From an uncultured Tateyamaria sp. (GTDB lineage Bacteria > Pseudomonadota > Alphaproteobacteria > Rhodobacterales > Rhodobacteraceae), in NCBI GenBank assembly GCA_947501275.1, contig CANMVD010000004.1, positions 124,001 to 188,000 of the forward strand: a stretch of DNA of 64,000 bases. The letters are read 5' to 3'. A model generated the notes under the pieces. It saw only the letters and a program-made list of their open reading frames with translations, made no database searches and had not been told where the DNA came from. Shown here piece by piece: positions 27,512-37,918 of this stretch. Both the position numbers and the translations under genes were made by a program. Within the stretch, counting starts at the first letter, position 1. The number at the start of each line of letters is the position of its first letter.

Positions 27512-29056
27512 TCACATGAAGCTGTCTGGCTCGGCCGCCTTGCGCTGCGCGACAAAGGCATCAAGCGCCTCGCGCACACTTGGGTCCATTGCGGGCTGCT
27601 GGTAATCCGCCAGCAGTTTCTCAACCCGCGCCGTTGCCAGCGCACTGGTGTCCCGCGCGCCTTCGTCTTCCCACGTCTCGAATGGCTTGTAGTCGAGCAA
27701 ATCTGACTTCCAGAAAGCGGATTTGAAGTTTTCCTGCGTATGGGCACAGCCAAGGTAGTGCCCGCCCGGGCCGACCTCGCGGATGGCGTCCATGGCTTGT
27801 GCGTTTGTGTCCACCGAAACGCCAGCGGCCAGATGGTGCAACGCCCCCAGCTGGTCTGCATCCATGACAAATTTCTCGTAGGAACTGACGAGCCCACCTT
27901 CGAGCCAGCCGCACGAATGCAGCATAAAGTTCACACCCGCCAAGAGCCCCATGTTCAGTGAGTTGGCGCTTTCATAAGCGGCTTGGGCATCCGGCAACTT
28001 GGACCCGGTAAAGCCCCCTGCCGAGCGATATGGCAGCCCCAAACGCCGCGCCAGTTGTCCAGCGCCGTATGTGATGTGCGAGGCCTCGGGCGTGCCAAAA
28101 GTCGGAGCGCCAGAATTCATATCGATCGATGTCACAAACGCCCCCATGATCACAGGCGCTCCGGCGCGACACAGTTGGGAATATGCAATCCCTGCCAAGA
28201 CTTCGGCCATAACTTGCGTCAACGTGCCAGCGACTGACACCGGGGCCATGGCCCCCCCGACAATAAACGGAGAAATAATGCACGCCTGGTTGGCTTGAGC
28301 ATAGACCTCCAACGCACCCATCATCACGTCATCAAACGTCATGGGCGAATTGATGTTAATCAGCGACGTCATCACCGTGTTTTCAGCAACGAAATCCTTG
28401 CCGAATAGAACTTCTGCCATTTCAACGGAATCCTTGGCACGGCTTGGTTCCGTCACCGACCCCATGAAAGGTTTGTCACTCAGTGTCATGTGGGCGTGCA
28501 GCATGTCGAGGTGGCGCTTGTTTACCGCCACGTCTGTTGGCTCGCACACGGTCCCACCGGAATGATGCAACCACTTGGACATATAGCCCAGCTTAACGAA
28601 GTTCCGGAAATCCTCGATCGTCGCGTAGCGCCGCCCGCCGGACGAATCGCGCACAAAGGGCGGGCCATAGACAGGTGCAAGGACAAGGTTGCGTCCGCCC
28701 ACCTCAACAGACCGCGACGGATTGCGCGCATGTTGGGTAAACGAAGCCGGAGCCGTCGCGCACAACCTGCGCGCCAAACCGCGCGGAATACGCACGCGAT
28801 CGCCCTGAACATCCGCACCAGCATCGCGCCAACGCTGCAAAGCGGCTGGATTGTCAGGAAAGTTCACACCGATTTCTTCAAGCACGGTTTCTGCGTTGTA
28901 CTCGATCAAATCCAACGCTTCTTTGTTCAGAATTTCGAAGTTGGGGATGTTGCGTTCGATAAAACGGGCGGTTTCAAAAGAAACTGCGGATCGCTCTGCA
29001 CGACGCGCTGCGCCACCACCACCACGACCCCGTCTGCGCGTTGCTGCTTCAGCCAT
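27512..29056 (-). CDS. MttB superfamily methyltransferase (no pyrrolysine codon)
   Basis: 514 residues. The TIM-barrel MttB family is recognisable from FVKLGYMSKWLHHSGGTVCEP-type sequence (here split at residues about 140-160), NINSPMTFDD, and HSCGWLEGGLVSSYEKFVMD. True trimethylamine MttB reads an in-frame TAG as pyrrolysine; this frame contains none, so it belongs to the non-pyrrolysine group, which includes glycine betaine methyltransferase MtgB. Other quaternary amines are also possible. No corrinoid protein or reactivase gene is adjacent. The ATG at 29056 was chosen over upstream codons because MAEAATRRRGRG is the usual beginning. Confidence 0.85.
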   Translation of the reverse strand: MAEAATRRRGRGGGGAARRAERSAVSFETARFIERNIPNFEILNKEALDLIEYNAETVLEEIGVNFPDNPAALQRWRDAGADVQGDRVRIPRGLARRLCATAPASFTQHARNPSRSVEVGGRNLVLAPVYGPPFVRDSSGGRRYATIEDFRNFVKLGYMSKWLHHSGGTVCEPTDVAVNKRHLDMLHAHMTLSDKPFMGSVTEPSRAKDSVEMAEVLFGKDFVAENTVMTSLININSPMTFDDVMMGALEVYAQANQACIISPFIVGGAMAPVSVAGTLTQVMAEVLAGIAYSQLCRAGAPVIMGAFVTSIDMNSGAPTFGTPEASHITYGAGQLARRLGLPYRSAGGFTGSKLPDAQAAYESANSLNMGLLAGVNFMLHSCGWLEGGLVSSYEKFVMDADQLGALHHLAAGVSVDTNAQAMDAIREVGPGGHYLGCAHTQENFKSAFWKSDLLDYKPFETWEDEGARDTSALATARVEKLLADYQQPAMDPSVREALDAFVAQRKAAEPDSFM

Positions 29057-29161
29057 GCCATATCCCCCAAATCTTCCATCCGGTGGACAGGTGCTTACCC
29101 CATCGCGGCGTGCGAAACGCGGCATGAGCGCCACTCCCGGTAAAAAAGCGACATGCACCGG

Positions 29162-29206
29162 TTTCTTCTGACAAAAAATACCACGGGGCCTGGGGTGGAA
29201 CCCCAG
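29162..29206 (+). repeat. dispersed hairpin repeat, copy 1
   Basis: The copy begins TTTCTTCTGAC, continues with AAATACCACGGGG, and ends in a hairpin with CTGGGGT and ACCCCAG arms around GGA (29190-29206). It lies between the divergent mttB-like and guaA genes, so it cannot be a simple terminator of either. Two more copies are at 47417 and 60431. Confidence 0.75.
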
Positions 29207-29250
29207 TCAGACGCTTGCCACGCCCTACCCCCCGGCCTATTGCACTCAGC

Positions 29251-30825
29251 ATGACACATCAGACCCACGACCGCCTCCTGATCATCGATTTCGGCAGCCA
29301 AGTGACGCAACTGATCGCGCGCCGTTTGCGCGAGCTCAGCGTCTATTGCGAAATCCACCCCTACCAAAACGTGACGATGGACTTTGTGGCGGCATTTGCC
29401 CCCCGCGCCATCATCCTGTCGGGAGGCCCCGACAGCGTGGTGCGTGATGGCTCTCCTCGGGCCCCGGACGGTATCTTTGACTACGGCGTCCCCATCCTTG
29501 GCATTTGCTACGGCCAACAGGTCATGATGCAGCAGCTTGGCGGATTGGTCGAAGGCGGCAAGATCTCCGGTGGCGGTGGCACAGCAGAATTCGGGCGCGC
29601 CTACGTTCAAGCCAAGGGTGAACTGCCTCTTCTGAACGGTTGGTTTGCGGATGGCCCCGAACAGGTCTGGATGAGCCACGGTGATCACGTCTCGCGCCTT
29701 GCGCCCGGATTTGATGTCTTTGGCACTTCGCCAAACGCGCCCTATGCCATCACCGCAGACACGGATCGCAACTTTTATGCCGTGCAATTCCACCCCGAAG
29801 TGCACCATACACCCCGCGGCGCCACACTTTATGAGAATTTCGTGAAGCTGGCCGGGTTCAAGGGTGACTGGACCATGAATGCCTATCGCGAAGAAGCGGT
29901 GGCCAAAATTCGCGCGCAAGTCGGCGACAAGAACGTGATTTGTGCGCTGTCAGGTGGCGTCGACAGCTCGGTTGCGGCGGCTCTGATCCATGAAGCCGTG
30001 GGTGACCAGCTTACCTGCGTTTTTGTGGACCACGGATTGTTACGCAAAAACGAAGCCGAAGAAGTTGTGGGCATGTTCCGCGACCACATGAACCTGCAAG
30101 TGATCCATGCCGACGAAACTGAATTGTTTCTGGGCGAGCTGGATGGACAAAGTGACCCTGAGACCAAACGCAAGATCATTGGCCGCCTGTTTATTGATGT
30201 CTTCCAGAAATACGCTGACCAGATCGAAGGCGCGGAATTTCTGGCCCAAGGGACACTTTATCCCGACGTAATCGAATCTGTCAGCTTTTCAGGCGGGCCT
30301 TCGGTCACGATCAAGTCGCACCATAACGTGGGCGGATTGCCAGAAAAGATGGGGCTCACGCTGGTTGAACCATTGCGCGAGCTTTTCAAGGACGAAGTCC
30401 GCGCCCTTGGGCATGAACTGGGCCTGCCTGCCCATTTCATCGCGCGCCACCCCTTTCCCGGCCCCGGCCTTGCCATTCGTTGTCCGGGCGAAATCACGCG
30501 GGCCAAATTGGACATCCTGCGCGAAGCCGATGCGGTTTACATCGACCAGATCCGCAAACACGGCCTTTATGACGAGATCTGGCAGGCCTTCGTCGCCATT
30601 TTGCCGGTGCGCACGGTTGGTGTGATGGGTGATGGGCGCACATATGACTATGCCTGCACCATGCGCGCAGTCACGTCCGTGGATGGCATGACAGCGGATT
30701 ACTATCCGTTCAGCCATGACTTTTTGGGTGAAACAGCAACACGGATCATCAACGAAGTTCCAGGGATCAACCGGGTCACCTACGACATCACCTCAAAGCC
30801 GCCGGGAACAATCGAGTGGGAATGA
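29251..30825 (+). CDS. guaA: GMP synthase (glutamine-hydrolysing)
   Basis: 524 residues. The class I glutamine amidotransferase domain (1-200) has GICYGQQ with the catalytic Cys and FHPEVHH. The ATP pyrophosphatase domain has the P-loop SGGVDSS, and the C-terminal dimerisation domain ends [12 protein letters not shown]. It converts XMP to GMP. The ATG at 29251 was preferred to an upstream frame start because relatives begin a few residues before LLIIDFGSQ. It stands alone, divergent from the MttB-family gene. Confidence 0.98.
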   Translation: MTHQTHDRLLIIDFGSQVTQLIARRLRELSVYCEIHPYQNVTMDFVAAFAPRAIILSGGPDSVVRDGSPRAPDGIFDYGVPILGICYGQQVMMQQLGGLVEGGKISGGGGTAEFGRAYVQAKGELPLLNGWFADGPEQVWMSHGDHVSRLAPGFDVFGTSPNAPYAITADTDRNFYAVQFHPEVHHTPRGATLYENFVKLAGFKGDWTMNAYREEAVAKIRAQVGDKNVICALSGGVDSSVAAALIHEAVGDQLTCVFVDHGLLRKNEAEEVVGMFRDHMNLQVIHADETELFLGELDGQSDPETKRKIIGRLFIDVFQKYADQIEGAEFLAQGTLYPDVIESVSFSGGPSVTIKSHHNVGGLPEKMGLTLVEPLRELFKDEVRALGHELGLPAHFIARHPFPGPGLAIRCPGEITRAKLDILREADAVYIDQIRKHGLYDEIWQAFVAILPVRTVGVMGDGRTYDYACTMRAVTSVDGMTADYYPFSHDFLGETATRIINEVPGINRVTYDITSKPPGTIEWE

Positions 30826-30907
30826 CACCGCTGCGGCGCATATGCGATTTGACTGCGATCAACCGTTCATCCTCCCACCCTGCTGAAACCTCACACAGGT
30901 GGCATTC

Positions 30908-31777
30908 GTGAACCCCGTGTTTCAGGGTGCGTTGTGGATGTTGGGCACCATAGCGTCATTTTCGGCCATGGCCGTGGCGGGGCGCGAAATTTCTCAGGCC
31001 CTCGATACTTTCGAAATTATGATGTACCGCAGCATGGTAGGCGTGATCATTGTGTGCAGCCTCGCGGCTCTGAAGGGCACCTGGCGACAGATCGAGACCA
31101 CGCGCCTTCCCTTGCACGGCTTTCGCAACCTCGCGCACTTCACCGGCCAGAATCTGTGGTTCTACGCCGTAACCCTGATCCCACTGGCGCAGCTTTTTGC
31201 GCTGGAATTCACAACACCCATTTGGGTGATTCTGCTCAGCCCCCTAGTACTCGGCGAACGGATCACCCTGATCCGTGCCATTGCAGCAGCGATGGGGTTT
31301 GCAGGCATTCTGATTGTGGCGCGGCCCAATGTGCAGGGTGTCGATATCGGCATCATCACTGCGGCTGCCTCTGCCATTTTCTTTGCGTTCTCGATCATGC
31401 TGACCAAACGGTTGACCCGGTATGAAAGCATCACGTCCATCCTGTTCTGGTTGACGACCATGCAATTGGTCTTTGGTCTGGTGATGGCTGGCTATGATGG
31501 CGACATCGCGATTCCAGATACAAAAGCCGGTGCATGGGTCTTTTTAATCGGCTGTGCGGGACTGCTGGCACATTTTTGCCTGACCAAAGCGCTGTCCATC
31601 GCCCCTGCCACTGTGGTTGTTCCCATAGATTTTGTACGGTTGCCCGCAATCGCTGTTGTTGGAATGCTCGTATACGGGGAACTTATAGATATCTGGGTCT
31701 TTATTGGTGCAATCATCATTTTTGCGGGCAATTACCTTAATATCTGGTGGGAAACACAGCGCCCCAAAGCGATGTGA
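30908..31777 (+). CDS. DMT-family (EamA) membrane transporter
   Basis: 289 residues with ten hydrophobic helices in two EamA repeats; PIWVILLSPLVLGERIT in the first half is typical. Such proteins export metabolites or amino-acid-like compounds. GTG at 30908 follows CAGGTGG at a good distance and is preferred to GTG at 30899. A second DMT gene lies 1.4 kb downstream, but the two sequences differ clearly, so they are not a recent duplication. The substrate is unknown. Confidence 0.88.
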   Translation: MNPVFQGALWMLGTIASFSAMAVAGREISQALDTFEIMMYRSMVGVIIVCSLAALKGTWRQIETTRLPLHGFRNLAHFTGQNLWFYAVTLIPLAQLFALEFTTPIWVILLSPLVLGERITLIRAIAAAMGFAGILIVARPNVQGVDIGIITAAASAIFFAFSIMLTKRLTRYESITSILFWLTTMQLVFGLVMAGYDGDIAIPDTKAGAWVFLIGCAGLLAHFCLTKALSIAPATVVVPIDFVRLPAIAVVGMLVYGELIDIWVFIGAIIIFAGNYLNIWWETQRPKAM

Positions 31778-31917
31778 CACCAAAGTCACATAATTATGAC
31801 GCTCCGGCACTTGAGCCAGACTGCCCCAGCGTAATTATTGACGCAGGGGGGTTGAAACCCGCCATATGCGTTCCAACACCGCATCACTCACTCGTGCGGC
31901 CTTTGGGAGGAAATGAC

Positions 31918-33063
31918 ATGAAGACCCGTATTCTTACGGTTGCCGCGCTGTTGGCGACCTCGACATCAGCTTACGCCGTAGGTCTCGACCGTTCCGGTCA
32001 ATCCATCGGCGCCCTGTTCGAAACAGGCAATCACCTTGAATTCTCGCTTGGTTACACCAACCCTACTGTCGAAGGCCAAACGGTCGCGGCATTCGGTGGC
32101 GCACCGATCGGCAATGTTGGCGACAACTTCCTGATCTGGAGTGGCGCTATCAAAATGGACATCAATGAACAGCTGTCCTTTGCGGTGATCGTCGACGAGC
32201 CCTATGGCGCCGATACGTTCTACGGTGAAAGCCCGGCCACGTCGATCCTCGGTGGGACCGGAGCAACAGTAGACAGCTTTGCCGTTACAGCCCTTGGACG
32301 CTACAAATTCAATGAAAACTGGTCGATCCACGGTGGTATCCGCTATCAGGAAGTGTCCGCGAGCGTCACGCTGGGTGGTTTGGCGTTCAACAGCCCGGCA
32401 ACACCTTTCACACCATCCGGCGTGAATGGGTATGAAGGCAACTTTTCCAGCGGTGGCGGCGTTGGCTATGTCATTGGTGGTGCTTATGAAATCCCAGATA
32501 TCGCCCTGCGTGTTGCCCTGACATACAACTCGGCCATCGACTATGATTTGCGCACCACGGAATCGATCCGCGGCGCAGTCATCGCCACAGGCGGGACAAC
32601 AGCCGTACGCGCACCAGAGAGCGTGAATTTGGACTTCCAGACCGGCATCGCACAAAACACATTGCTGTTCGGGTCGATTCGGTGGGCAAACTACGGCCAG
32701 ACCGAAGTGACACCGGCAGGCTTTCAAGGCCTGACCGGCAACAGCCTGACAGATCTGGAAAACGGCGTGGACATCAACATCGGTGTTGGTCGTCGGTTTA
32801 ACGAAAAATGGTCCGGCTCCTTTGCTATCGGATACAGCTCCGAAGGCGAAGATGACCTTGTGTCGCCACTGGCACCGACAAACGGCTCCTATTCGGTCTC
32901 TGTGGGCGCGAAATATGACGTGAACGAGAACTTCGCGATCTCGGGCGGCGTGCGCTACACCAATCTTGGCGATGCGATTTCAGCCCCCGGCGGGCGCGGC
33001 GTTGCAAACTTTGACGGCAACGACGCGGTATCCGTCGGCGTCAAGTTCGCTTACAAATTCTGA
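31918..33063 (+). CDS. FadL/OmpP1-type outer membrane protein
   Basis: 381 residues. A cleavable signal MKTRILTVAALLATSTSAYA is followed by alternating beta-strand sequence, ending VSVGVKFAYKF with the C-terminal Phe needed for barrel insertion. The start of the mature part (VGLDRSGQSIGALFE) matches the FadL/TodX group, which moves long-chain fatty acids or other hydrophobic compounds through the outer membrane. A strong ribosome site GGGAGG precedes ATG 31918. A good terminator follows. No fatty-acid degradation gene is adjacent. Confidence 0.9.
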   Translation: MKTRILTVAALLATSTSAYAVGLDRSGQSIGALFETGNHLEFSLGYTNPTVEGQTVAAFGGAPIGNVGDNFLIWSGAIKMDINEQLSFAVIVDEPYGADTFYGESPATSILGGTGATVDSFAVTALGRYKFNENWSIHGGIRYQEVSASVTLGGLAFNSPATPFTPSGVNGYEGNFSSGGGVGYVIGGAYEIPDIALRVALTYNSAIDYDLRTTESIRGAVIATGGTTAVRAPESVNLDFQTGIAQNTLLFGSIRWANYGQTEVTPAGFQGLTGNSLTDLENGVDINIGVGRRFNEKWSGSFAIGYSSEGEDDLVSPLAPTNGSYSVSVGAKYDVNENFAISGGVRYTNLGDAISAPGGRGVANFDGNDAVSVGVKFAYKF

Positions 33064-33086
33064 TCTCTCTGCATTGACAGAGCTTG

Positions 33087-33117
33087 AACCCCGCCCCTTT
33101 TGGGCGGGGTTTCTATT
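33087..33117 (+). terminator. rho-independent terminator after the FadL-type gene
   Basis: AACCCCGCCC (33087-33096) pairs with GGGCGGGGTT (33102-33111) around CTTTT, followed by TTCTATTT. It begins 24 bases after the stop. Confidence 0.9.
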
Positions 33118-33167
33118 TGCGCAAGTTCCGGGTGGCATCACCTTGCGGCGCGTGACACACCAACTGC

Positions 33168-34100
33168 ATGATGTTGCAGAAATCTCTTTCTGGCCGCGCC
33201 TGGGCCGAGCTGATCTTATTGGCTCTGATTTGGGGCGGCTCTTTCCTGTCGATTCGGATCGCCCTGGACGAAGTCGGGCCGCTGACATCCGTAGCTCATC
33301 GCACGGGCTGGGCGATGATTGCGCTTTGGGCTGTTGTTCTTGCTATGCGCTTGCCTGTCCCGCGCAGCCCCCGCATCTGGTTGGGTTTTCTGGGTATGGG
33401 GATGCTGAACAACGTGATCCCTTTTGCGCTGATGGCCTGGGGACAATTGCACATTGAGACTGGCCTAACCTCTATCCTGAATGCATCGACAGCGATCTTT
33501 GGAGTTCTGGCAGCTGCGTTTTTTTTCGCCGACGAGCGGATGACGCTGCGCAAAGGTGTTGGAGTCAGCATCGGATTCCTCGGGGTTGCCACGGCCATTG
33601 GTCTTGAAAACTTCCGCAATTTCGACATTAACAGTCTCGCACAACTAGCTGTTATCGCGGGCACTATCAGCTATGCCTGCGCTGGCGTCTGGGCCCGAAA
33701 ATTTCTGGGTGGGCTGCCGCCTGAGGTGGCCGCAGCAGGCATGTTGACCGGCTCGACGCTGATTACGATACCATTGGCATGGAGTGTTGAGGGCCCGCTG
33801 ACGCTCGCGTTGCAGGCGGATACCATCCTTGCCATCGCATACTATGCCCTGATCGCGACTGGTGGCGCCTATCTGCTGTATTACCGGGTATTGGCCATGG
33901 CGGGTTCCGGCAATCTGATGTTGGTCACTCTACTCGTTGCCCCTGTTGCAATCACTTTGGGGGCTTTGGTGCGCAACGAAGCCCTGAGCACAAACGCTCT
34001 TATTGGCTTTGGCATCCTCGCCGTGGGCCTCGTCATATTGGATGGGCGGATCTGGATGTGGATGCGGCGCAGCGTTGACCGCGCGAAAACCCCCGGCTAG
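33168..34100 (+). CDS. EamA-family membrane transporter
   Basis: 310 residues with ten predicted helices in two EamA domains; LILLALIWGGSFLSIRIAL at the N-terminus is typical, as is YYRVLAMAGSGNLMLVTLLV in the second half. It probably exports a small metabolite. ATG codons at 33168 and 33171 are both usable. The gene begins 51 bp after a terminator, so it has its own promoter. The substrate is not predictable. Confidence 0.9.
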   Translation: MMLQKSLSGRAWAELILLALIWGGSFLSIRIALDEVGPLTSVAHRTGWAMIALWAVVLAMRLPVPRSPRIWLGFLGMGMLNNVIPFALMAWGQLHIETGLTSILNASTAIFGVLAAAFFFADERMTLRKGVGVSIGFLGVATAIGLENFRNFDINSLAQLAVIAGTISYACAGVWARKFLGGLPPEVAAAGMLTGSTLITIPLAWSVEGPLTLALQADTILAIAYYALIATGGAYLLYYRVLAMAGSGNLMLVTLLVAPVAITLGALVRNEALSTNALIGFGILAVGLVILDGRIWMWMRRSVDRAKTPG

Positions 34101-34137
34101 GACACCGCGTAAGAACGCTAAAAACCACGGGGACATC

Positions 34138-35001
34138 ATGCTTTATCGCGACGCAGATCATTGGCGCGCAGCCACGCAAAAGCGCGTGCTGGTCTATGGC
34201 ATGTCCGGCCTTGGTAAAACGCATTTATCCACCACATTGCGCGGCGCGGGAACGTGGTTTCACTACTCGATCGATTACCGCATAGGTACACGCTATATGG
34301 GCGAACTGATCGCTGACAACGCCAAGGCAGAAGCGATGAAAGTGCCGTTTCTGCGGGAATTGCTTATGAGCGATTCGATCTACATCGGCTCCAACATCAC
34401 TTTTGACAATCTGAGCCCCGTCTCGACCTATTTGGGGAAACCCGGCGCGTCGGAAAAAGGTGGTTTGCCGATCGATGAATACCGCCGCCGACAAGAGCAG
34501 TTTCGCCGCTCGGAATTGTCGGCACTTAACGACACAGGGTATTTCGCTGAGCGCGCGCAGGCGCTTTATGGGTATCCAAATTTCATCTGTGACACCGGCG
34601 GATCCATCTGCGAATGGGTTAATCCCAACGATGACTACGACGCTCTGATGACAACATTGAGCAGCGTGTGTTTGCCCGTGTGGATCAAAGGCGACGCGGC
34701 CCATACCGCCGCCCTGATCGAACGTTTTGATCGCGCACCCAAGCCAATGGCCTATCAGCCCGCGTTCCTGCTGGAGTGTTGGAACGCCTATCTTGCGCAG
34801 ACCGGAACCGACGCAGCCAAAGTTGACCCCGACGCCTTTGTGCGCTGGACCTACGCGCGTGCCCTTGCCCATCGCCAACCCCGCTACGAAGCCATGGCCC
34901 GCTGGGGCGTGACCGTCACTGCGGATGAGGTTGCCTCTCTCAAAGGTGAAGCAGATTTCACCGCCCTGATCGCGACGGCCCTTGAGCGGCGCGTGGGCTA
35001 G
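34138..35001 (+). CDS. P-loop NTPase of unknown role
   Basis: 287 residues. The Walker A motif [13 protein letters not shown] is at residues 19-31. The rest contains [12 protein letters not shown], which could act as a Walker B-like region, and no membrane segment or HTH. Proteins like this are annotated simply as ATPase in Rhodobacteraceae, to my knowledge. The ATG at 34138 follows GGGGACATC. The DMT gene ends 37 bp upstream and metA begins 71 bp downstream, so cotranscription is possible. Cellular role unknown. Confidence 0.75.
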   Translation: MLYRDADHWRAATQKRVLVYGMSGLGKTHLSTTLRGAGTWFHYSIDYRIGTRYMGELIADNAKAEAMKVPFLRELLMSDSIYIGSNITFDNLSPVSTYLGKPGASEKGGLPIDEYRRRQEQFRRSELSALNDTGYFAERAQALYGYPNFICDTGGSICEWVNPNDDYDALMTTLSSVCLPVWIKGDAAHTAALIERFDRAPKPMAYQPAFLLECWNAYLAQTGTDAAKVDPDAFVRWTYARALAHRQPRYEAMARWGVTVTADEVASLKGEADFTALIATALERRVG

Positions 35002-35072
35002 GTCTATCTGAACCCTACAGGGCTTTGCGCCTGATTGCCCACATCGGCCAAACACCTGACAGGAAAGTCAAA

Positions 35073-36020
35073 ATGCCTATCAAACTGCCCTCGACCTTGC
35101 CCGCCTACGCCGTATTGACGGACGAGGGCGTGATGGTCATGGACGAGGATCTGGCCGCAAGTCAGGACATCCGGCCGTTGAAAATCGGGCTGCTCAATCT
35201 GATGCCCAAGAAGATCCAGACCGAAACCCAATTCGCGCGGTTGATTGGTGCCACGCCATTGCAGATCGAGCTCACGCTGATCCGTATGTCTGATCACGAG
35301 ACCAAGAACACTTCGGCTGACCATATGGAGAGCTTTTACCGCCCCTTCAGCGACGTGGTGGATGAAAAGTTCGATGGCCTCATCATCACAGGCGCCCCGA
35401 TTGAGCATCTCGACTTTGAGAATGTGGATTATTGGGAAGAACTGACGCGCGTGATGGACTGGACCCAGACCAATGTGCACTCCACCTTTGGGGTGTGCTG
35501 GGGTGGCATGGCGATGTTGCACCACTTTCACCGTGTGCCCAAGCATCTGCTGGATCACAAGCTGTTTGGCACCTACCGCCACACAAACCTAAAGCCTGCC
35601 TCGCCTTACTTGCGCGGATTTTCGGATGATTGTGTTGTGCCGGTCAGCCGCTGGACTGAAGTGCGCAAAGACGAAGTCGAAGCGGCGGGCCTGCCCATCC
35701 TTCTGGGTTCGAACGAAACGGGCCCGTGCCTGATCGAAGACCCGAGCCACCGCGCGCTCTATATTCTGAACCACTTTGAATACGACAGTGACACGCTGAA
35801 ACAGGAATATGATCGCGATCTGGCCTCTGTTCAGGTCGAAGGGGCCGAGATCGCCCTGCCCGTTGGCTATTTTCCGGACAATGACCCAAGCCGTGTGCCG
35901 CCAAACAGGTGGCGCAGCCACGCGCATCTTCTTTATGGAAATTGGCTGAGCGAAGTTTATCTGACCACCCCATACGACATGGACCGCATCGGACAGGACC
36001 GCACTGACTTGCGGGGATAA
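35073..36020 (+). CDS. metA: homoserine O-acyltransferase MetA (probably acetyl-CoA dependent)
   Basis: 315 residues. The catalytic Cys is in GVCWGGM, the catalytic His and Glu in LNHFEYD, and the oxyanion Lys in [11 protein letters not shown]. MetA activates homoserine for methionine synthesis. In this family the residue after GAPx decides the acyl donor: Gly in E. coli uses succinyl-CoA, Glu in Bacillus uses acetyl-CoA. Here it is GAPIEHLDF with Glu, so acetyl transfer is predicted. ATG 35073 has AGGAAAG upstream. The hydrolase gene starts four bases after its stop. Confidence 0.94.
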   Translation: MPIKLPSTLPAYAVLTDEGVMVMDEDLAASQDIRPLKIGLLNLMPKKIQTETQFARLIGATPLQIELTLIRMSDHETKNTSADHMESFYRPFSDVVDEKFDGLIITGAPIEHLDFENVDYWEELTRVMDWTQTNVHSTFGVCWGGMAMLHHFHRVPKHLLDHKLFGTYRHTNLKPASPYLRGFSDDCVVPVSRWTEVRKDEVEAAGLPILLGSNETGPCLIEDPSHRALYILNHFEYDSDTLKQEYDRDLASVQVEGAEIALPVGYFPDNDPSRVPPNRWRSHAHLLYGNWLSEVYLTTPYDMDRIGQDRTDLRG

Positions 36021-36024
36021 AGGC

Positions 36025-36996
36025 ATGAAAACAACGTTCTATCTGGTCGTCTTGCTGGTGATACTGGCTGTGGGCGCGGTGCAATATCTGGCGCTGAAAC
36101 GCGAACGCGAAGCGGCAGAGGCCTATCCGCCGCAGGGGCAATTGCTGGATGTCGACGGTGTTCAGGTGCATGTGGAAGTCATGGGAGACGGGCCCGATGT
36201 TGTGCTGATCCACGGCGCATCTGGCAGCACCCGAGACTTTACCTTTGCCTTTGCCGAGCGACTAAAGGACCGCTATCGCGTGATCATGATCGACCGGCCC
36301 GGCCTTGGCTGGACCGATCGGGCCGGCCCCGAATTCGAGGGGATCTGGAGCACGGCGCATGAAAGCCCGCGGGTACAGGCGCGTCTGCTGAAGGCTGCGG
36401 CGGATCAAGTTGGAGCAAAAAACCCGTTACTCGTCGGTCATTCCTTTGGGGGTATCGTGGCATTGGCCTGGGCTCTGGAATTTGACGATATTGCCGGACT
36501 GGTGAGCATCGGCGGGGTGGCCAATCCGTGGCCCGGAGATTTGGGTTGGTTTTACCGTGTAAACGGCTCTGCCTGGGGCAGCGCGCTGGTCGTTCCCGTG
36601 CTGTCGGCCATCGCCAGTCAGGATTATGTCGATGCGACCGTGGCCAGCATTTTTGAACCTCAGAGTGCGCCCCCGGGATACATTGATCACGTGGGGCCAG
36701 CCCTGACCTTGCGGCGCGCGTCGATGCGGGCAAATGCACGGCAGGTCAATTGGTTACGGCCACATGTGGTCGAAATGTCTGACAATTACGGCGCCATCAA
36801 AATCCCTGTGGAAGCGGTCCATGGTGATGCAGACACAATCGTGCCGCTGGACGTGCATGCAGCCAAACTACCCGGCCAGATTGACGGCGCTGTGGTTACA
36901 GTGCTGCCCGGTGTGGGGCATATGCCACATCACACCCACCCAGACGATGTGATCGCGGCCATTGACCGCGTCGCGGCGCGTGCGGGTTTGCGTTAA
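36025..36996 (+). CDS. membrane-anchored alpha/beta hydrolase
   Basis: 323 residues. An N-terminal hydrophobic segment (4-22) probably anchors it with the enzyme in the periplasm. The alpha/beta fold shows the oxyanion motif VLIHGASGS, nucleophile elbow VGHSFGG, Asp in HGDADTIVP and His in GVGHMPHH, so the triad is complete. The substrate is unknown; haloalkane, ester or lactone hydrolysis are all compatible. It begins four bases after metA, so an operon is likely although no common pathway is evident. Confidence 0.88.
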   Translation: MKTTFYLVVLLVILAVGAVQYLALKREREAAEAYPPQGQLLDVDGVQVHVEVMGDGPDVVLIHGASGSTRDFTFAFAERLKDRYRVIMIDRPGLGWTDRAGPEFEGIWSTAHESPRVQARLLKAAADQVGAKNPLLVGHSFGGIVALAWALEFDDIAGLVSIGGVANPWPGDLGWFYRVNGSAWGSALVVPVLSAIASQDYVDATVASIFEPQSAPPGYIDHVGPALTLRRASMRANARQVNWLRPHVVEMSDNYGAIKIPVEAVHGDADTIVPLDVHAAKLPGQIDGAVVTVLPGVGHMPHHTHPDDVIAAIDRVAARAGLR

Positions 36997-37048
36997 GCGG
37001 CACCCTCCCCCATATTGCATGTTAAGAGCAGTAACTTGGGATCATCCT

Positions 37049-37918
37049 ATGAGCCTCCCCTTTGACGGCGCCATTACCGACTTTTTCCAAAGCGGTGCGC
37101 CTGACGACATCCGATCCAAAATCAAATCCGCTGACAAGGCGGATATTCTGACGCCGTCCTACCCTCATGCCAGTCGTATGAAACGCAAGGCTTACGAGGC
37201 GGAAATGGATGCGCTGCAGATCGAACTGGTCAAGATGCAGGACTGGGTCAGCGAGACGGGTGCCCGTGTGGCTTGTGTGTTCGAAGGGCGCGATGCGGCT
37301 GGAAAAGGCGGCACAATCAAACGGTTCCGCGAAAATCTCAACCCGCGCGGCGCGCGCGTTGTGGCCCTGTCCAAACCCACCGAGACCGAGGCCAGCGAGT
37401 GGTATTTCCAGCGCTATGTTCGCCAGTTGCCGTCGGGCGGCGAGATCGTGTTTTTCGATCGTTCATGGTACAATCGTGGTGTTGTGGAAAAGGTTTTTGG
37501 CTTTTGTACCGATACGCAGCGCGAGCACTTTTTCAATCAGGTGGCCCCGTTTGAGGAGATGCTGGTTGAAGACAATATTCATGTTTTCAAATTCTGGCTG
37601 AACGTGTGCAGGGCCGAGCAATTGCGCAGGATCATGGCGCGCGAACGCGACCCGCTGAAACAGTGGAAGTTGAGCTGGATCGACGTGGAGGGCCTCAAGA
37701 AGTGGGACTCCTATACAGATGCGATCCGCGACACTCTGCAGCGCTCGCACACCGATCACGCGCCGTGGACCATCGTGCGATCCGATGACAAGAAACGGGC
37801 ACGTCTGAATGCCATCCGCACTGTTCTACACGGGTTAGACTACACAAACAAAGACGCCGAAGCTATTGGTAAGATAGATAAAAACGTGTGCGGCGGTCCG
37901 GACATCTGGGATGCCTAA
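37049..37918 (+). CDS. ppk2: polyphosphate kinase 2 (PPK2, class I)
   Basis: 289 residues. Walker [12 protein letters not shown], Walker [14 protein letters not shown] and the lid-region sequence [15 protein letters not shown] identify PPK2 class I, which uses polyphosphate to phosphorylate nucleoside diphosphates or runs the reverse reaction. The length matches the one-domain class. ATG 37049 gives MSLPFDGAI; an ATG ten codons earlier is possible. It overlaps a TetR gene by eight bases, suggesting that the regulator and kinase are made together. Confidence 0.95.
   Translation: MSLPFDGAITDFFQSGAPDDIRSKIKSADKADILTPSYPHASRMKRKAYEAEMDALQIELVKMQDWVSETGARVACVFEGRDAAGKGGTIKRFRENLNPRGARVVALSKPTETEASEWYFQRYVRQLPSGGEIVFFDRSWYNRGVVEKVFGFCTDTQREHFFNQVAPFEEMLVEDNIHVFKFWLNVCRAEQLRRIMARERDPLKQWKLSWIDVEGLKKWDSYTDAIRDTLQRSHTDHAPWTIVRSDDKKRARLNAIRTVLHGLDYTNKDAEAIGKIDKNVCGGPDIWDA

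Noticed and set aside
27512-29056. pyrrolysine-containing trimethylamine methyltransferase
   Set aside because: The full-length frame has no internal TAG, so no pyrrolysine is encoded.
34119-34134. fourth copy of the dispersed repeat
   Set aside because: AAAAACCACGGGG is similar, but one base is missing from the core and no hairpin follows.
35002-35072. SAM-II type riboswitch before metA
   Set aside because: Only 71 bases are available and I could not match the conserved core or pseudoknot pairing.
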